NCBI GenBank assembly: GCA_023129325.1 | Contig: JAGMCI010000015.1 | Span: 1 to 33,612 of the forward strand | From: Caldifarciminota bacterium | GTDB lineage: Bacteria > Hydrothermota > UBA3073 > JACQXS01 > JAGMCI01 | Length of the DNA stretch: 33,612 bases | Reading direction: 5' to 3' | In this document: positions 32,185 through 33,612 of the stretch, piece after piece | Numbering within the stretch: the first letter of the stretch is position 1 | Layout of the letters: each line of letters starts with the position of its first letter | Position numbers and translations under genes: made by a program | Notes under the pieces: model-generated | Told to the model about the DNA's origin: nothing | Seen by the model: the letters and a program-made list of their open reading frames with translations, nothing else | Databases searched by the model: none

Positions 32185-32394
32185 GTTTTTTTTATTTTTT
32201 TTGGCATTGTTTTTTAGCTCCCTTAAAAATAGATATTGCTTTTTTGCTCATTTTCGGAAACAACAACGGAAACAACAGGGTTACATTTTCCTGTATTTGT
32301 CAAATAAAAAATCCTTCACATCTTAAATTTCAAGATACGACCCTCTCTTTCACGACCCTGGTAAAAAAAATAATAAGGAGGATGGGTTCATTTT
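32185..32394. repeat. non-coding gap between comM and lexA
   Basis: No gene larger than 18 codons. It holds an 11-bp direct repeat, CGGAAACAACA (32256-32266 and 32268-32278), an inverted pair ACAGG/CCTGT spaced by ten bases (about 32276-32295), and T-rich tracts. No terminator hairpin is clear. Confidence 0.4.
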
Positions 32395-33612
32395 TTATCT
32401 TAGCCAATATTTGCGGTCTAAAGTCCTATATTGGATTGCTTCGGAGATGTGTTCGGGTTTTATTTTAGAAGAATCTTCTAAATCGGCAATTGTCCTTGAG
32501 ACCTTAAGTATTCTGTCATAAGCTCTTGCTGATAAGCCAAACTTTTCAATAGCAAGCTTTAATAAATCGTGACATTGCTGGTCAATTTCACAATACTCTC
32601 TTATGTCTTTTTGCGATAATTGGGCATTACAATAAAGACCAGCTTTTTCCTTGTATCTCTCAAGTTGAATTTTTCTAACTTTATTGGCTCTTTTTCTTAT
32701 AACTTCTGATGGTTCACCTGCTTCCTTGTTTGCAAGTTCACTATATGAAAGTGAGGGAACTTCTATGTGGATATCTATTCTATCAAGCAATGGACCTGAA
32801 ATTTTTGATACATATCGCTGTATCATTGCAGGGGTGCAAGTGCAATTATGATGCAAATCTCCAAAATAACCACAAGGACAGGGATTCATAGCAGACACAA
32901 GCATAAATCTGGATGGAAAAGTCAGAGTCATCATTACCCTTGATATAGTCACTTTCTCATCTTCCATTGGCTGTCTCATCACCTCAAGTGCCTTTTTATT
33001 AAATTCTGGCAACTCGTCAAGGAATAAAACTCCATTATGTGAAAGCGATATTTCTCCCGGCTTTGGATAAGTGCCTCCCCCAATTAAGCCAGCATCTGAA
33101 ACAGTATGGTGTGGAGCCCTAAATGGTCTTGTTGCCACAACTCCCCTCCCCGGTGGAATAAGTCCAGCCACAGAATGTATTTTTGTGGTCTCAAGAGCCT
33201 CATTAAGAGTAAGCTCAGGGAGGACAGTTGGTATGCGCTTGGCAAGCATTGTCTTACCAGCTCCAGGAGGTCCTATCATTAAAACATTATGTCCACCAGC
33301 AACTGCTACTTCAAGGGCACGCTTTGCTCCTTCTTGTCCCTTAACATCAGAAAAATCTATCTCATACTTGGATTCTTGAGCAAATAATTTAACTAAATCA
33401 ACTTTATGGGGCTCTATATCTATTTCTTGAGATAGAAAACTAACTGTTTGCTTTAAAGACTTGACTCCATAAACTTCAATATCATTTACAACTGCAGCCT
33501 CATTTTTATTAACCTCAGGAATAAGTATTTTCTTAAATCCAAGCTTACTGGCTGCCATAGCTATTGGCAAAATACCCCTTACCCCTCGCAAGTCACCATT
33601 TAAGGAAAGTTC
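32395..33612 (-). CDS. comM: ComM/YifB-family Mg-chelatase-like AAA+ ATPase, 5'-truncated
   Basis: At least 406 residues; the frame is open to the window edge (ELSLNGDLRGVRGILPIAMA), so the N-terminal Lon-like domain is cut off. The AAA+ core has Walker A GPPGAGKTML, Walker B GVLFLDELPEF, and the family stretch MNPCPCGYFGD with its cysteines. The C-terminal helical domain (LSARAYDRILKVSRTIADLE) is complete. ComM is a hexameric helicase that extends branch migration during natural transformation. It ends 248 bases before lexA and marks the core-genome side of the island. Confidence 0.95.
   Translation of the reverse strand, partial: ELSLNGDLRGVRGILPIAMAASKLGFKKILIPEVNKNEAAVVNDIEVYGVKSLKQTVSFLSQEIDIEPHKVDLVKLFAQESKYEIDFSDVKGQEGAKRALEVAVAGGHNVLMIGPPGAGKTMLAKRIPTVLPELTLNEALETTKIHSVAGLIPPGRGVVATRPFRAPHHTVSDAGLIGGGTYPKPGEISLSHNGVLFLDELPEFNKKALEVMRQPMEDEKVTISRVMMTLTFPSRFMLVSAMNPCPCGYFGDLHHNCTCTPAMIQRYVSKISGPLLDRIDIHIEVPSLSYSELANKEAGEPSEVIRKRANKVRKIQLERYKEKAGLYCNAQLSQKDIREYCEIDQQCHDLLKLAIEKFGLSARAYDRILKVSRTIADLEDSSKIKPEHISEAIQYRTLDRKYWLR

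Overview
The window is AT-rich DNA from a bacterium with a two-membrane envelope: it encodes a TonB-dependent receptor, a PorV/PorQ-like outer-membrane barrel and several lipoproteins. Core enzymes include GlyRS alpha/beta, AccA, PyrB/PyrC, Tmk, RsmI, ComM and NadE. The mix (PorV-like protein, DUF2330-like and DUF4837-like proteins, inositol-phosphate lipid genes, and many degenerate 'ccacagag/ctgtgt' and GC-rich palindromic repeats) suggests an uncultured lineage such as candidate phylum WOR-3/Stahlbacteria or another FCB-type group. That placement is inference, not proof.

Layout. 1-5.7 kb: nadE (partial, minus), then on the plus strand ferredoxin, lipoamide dehydrogenase, a tiny basic protein, a DUF4837-like lipoprotein, a PorV-like protein and accA. 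5.7-15.9 kb, minus strand: a long tightly packed run reading B3/nuclease-like protein, 85-aa partner, tmk, ctp protease, pyrB, TonB receptor, pyrC, dgt, DUF2330-like protein. 16-18.6 kb: rsmI, a CDP-alcohol phosphatidyltransferase and inositol-3-phosphate synthase, which together suggest inositol-phospholipid synthesis. 18.9-23.8 kb: a lipoprotein, a glycosyltransferase, and glyQ-glyS.

24.1-32.2 kb is an accessory (defence-like) island between glyQ and comM. Its first part is a fused nuclease-methyltransferase followed by a truncated second methyltransferase. Its second part is a run of ten genes headed by lexA: lexA, membrane macro-like protein, tail-anchored ADP-ribosyltransferase-like protein, soluble macrodomain, soluble ADP-ribosyltransferase-like protein, a 72-aa protein, alpha/beta hydrolase, lipoprotein, and two small GIY-YIG-like proteins. 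The pairing of two HYD1-type ART-like proteins with two macro proteins, one pair with membrane segments and one soluble, behind an SOS-type repressor, is the best candidate for an undescribed system here.

Two genome-wide habits also stand out. Dispersed repeats have been absorbed in frame into essential genes (lpd, pyrC, the lipid synthase and, several times, glyS). Several genes have near-consensus TTGACA/TATAAT promoters so close to the ATG that the mRNA should be leaderless.
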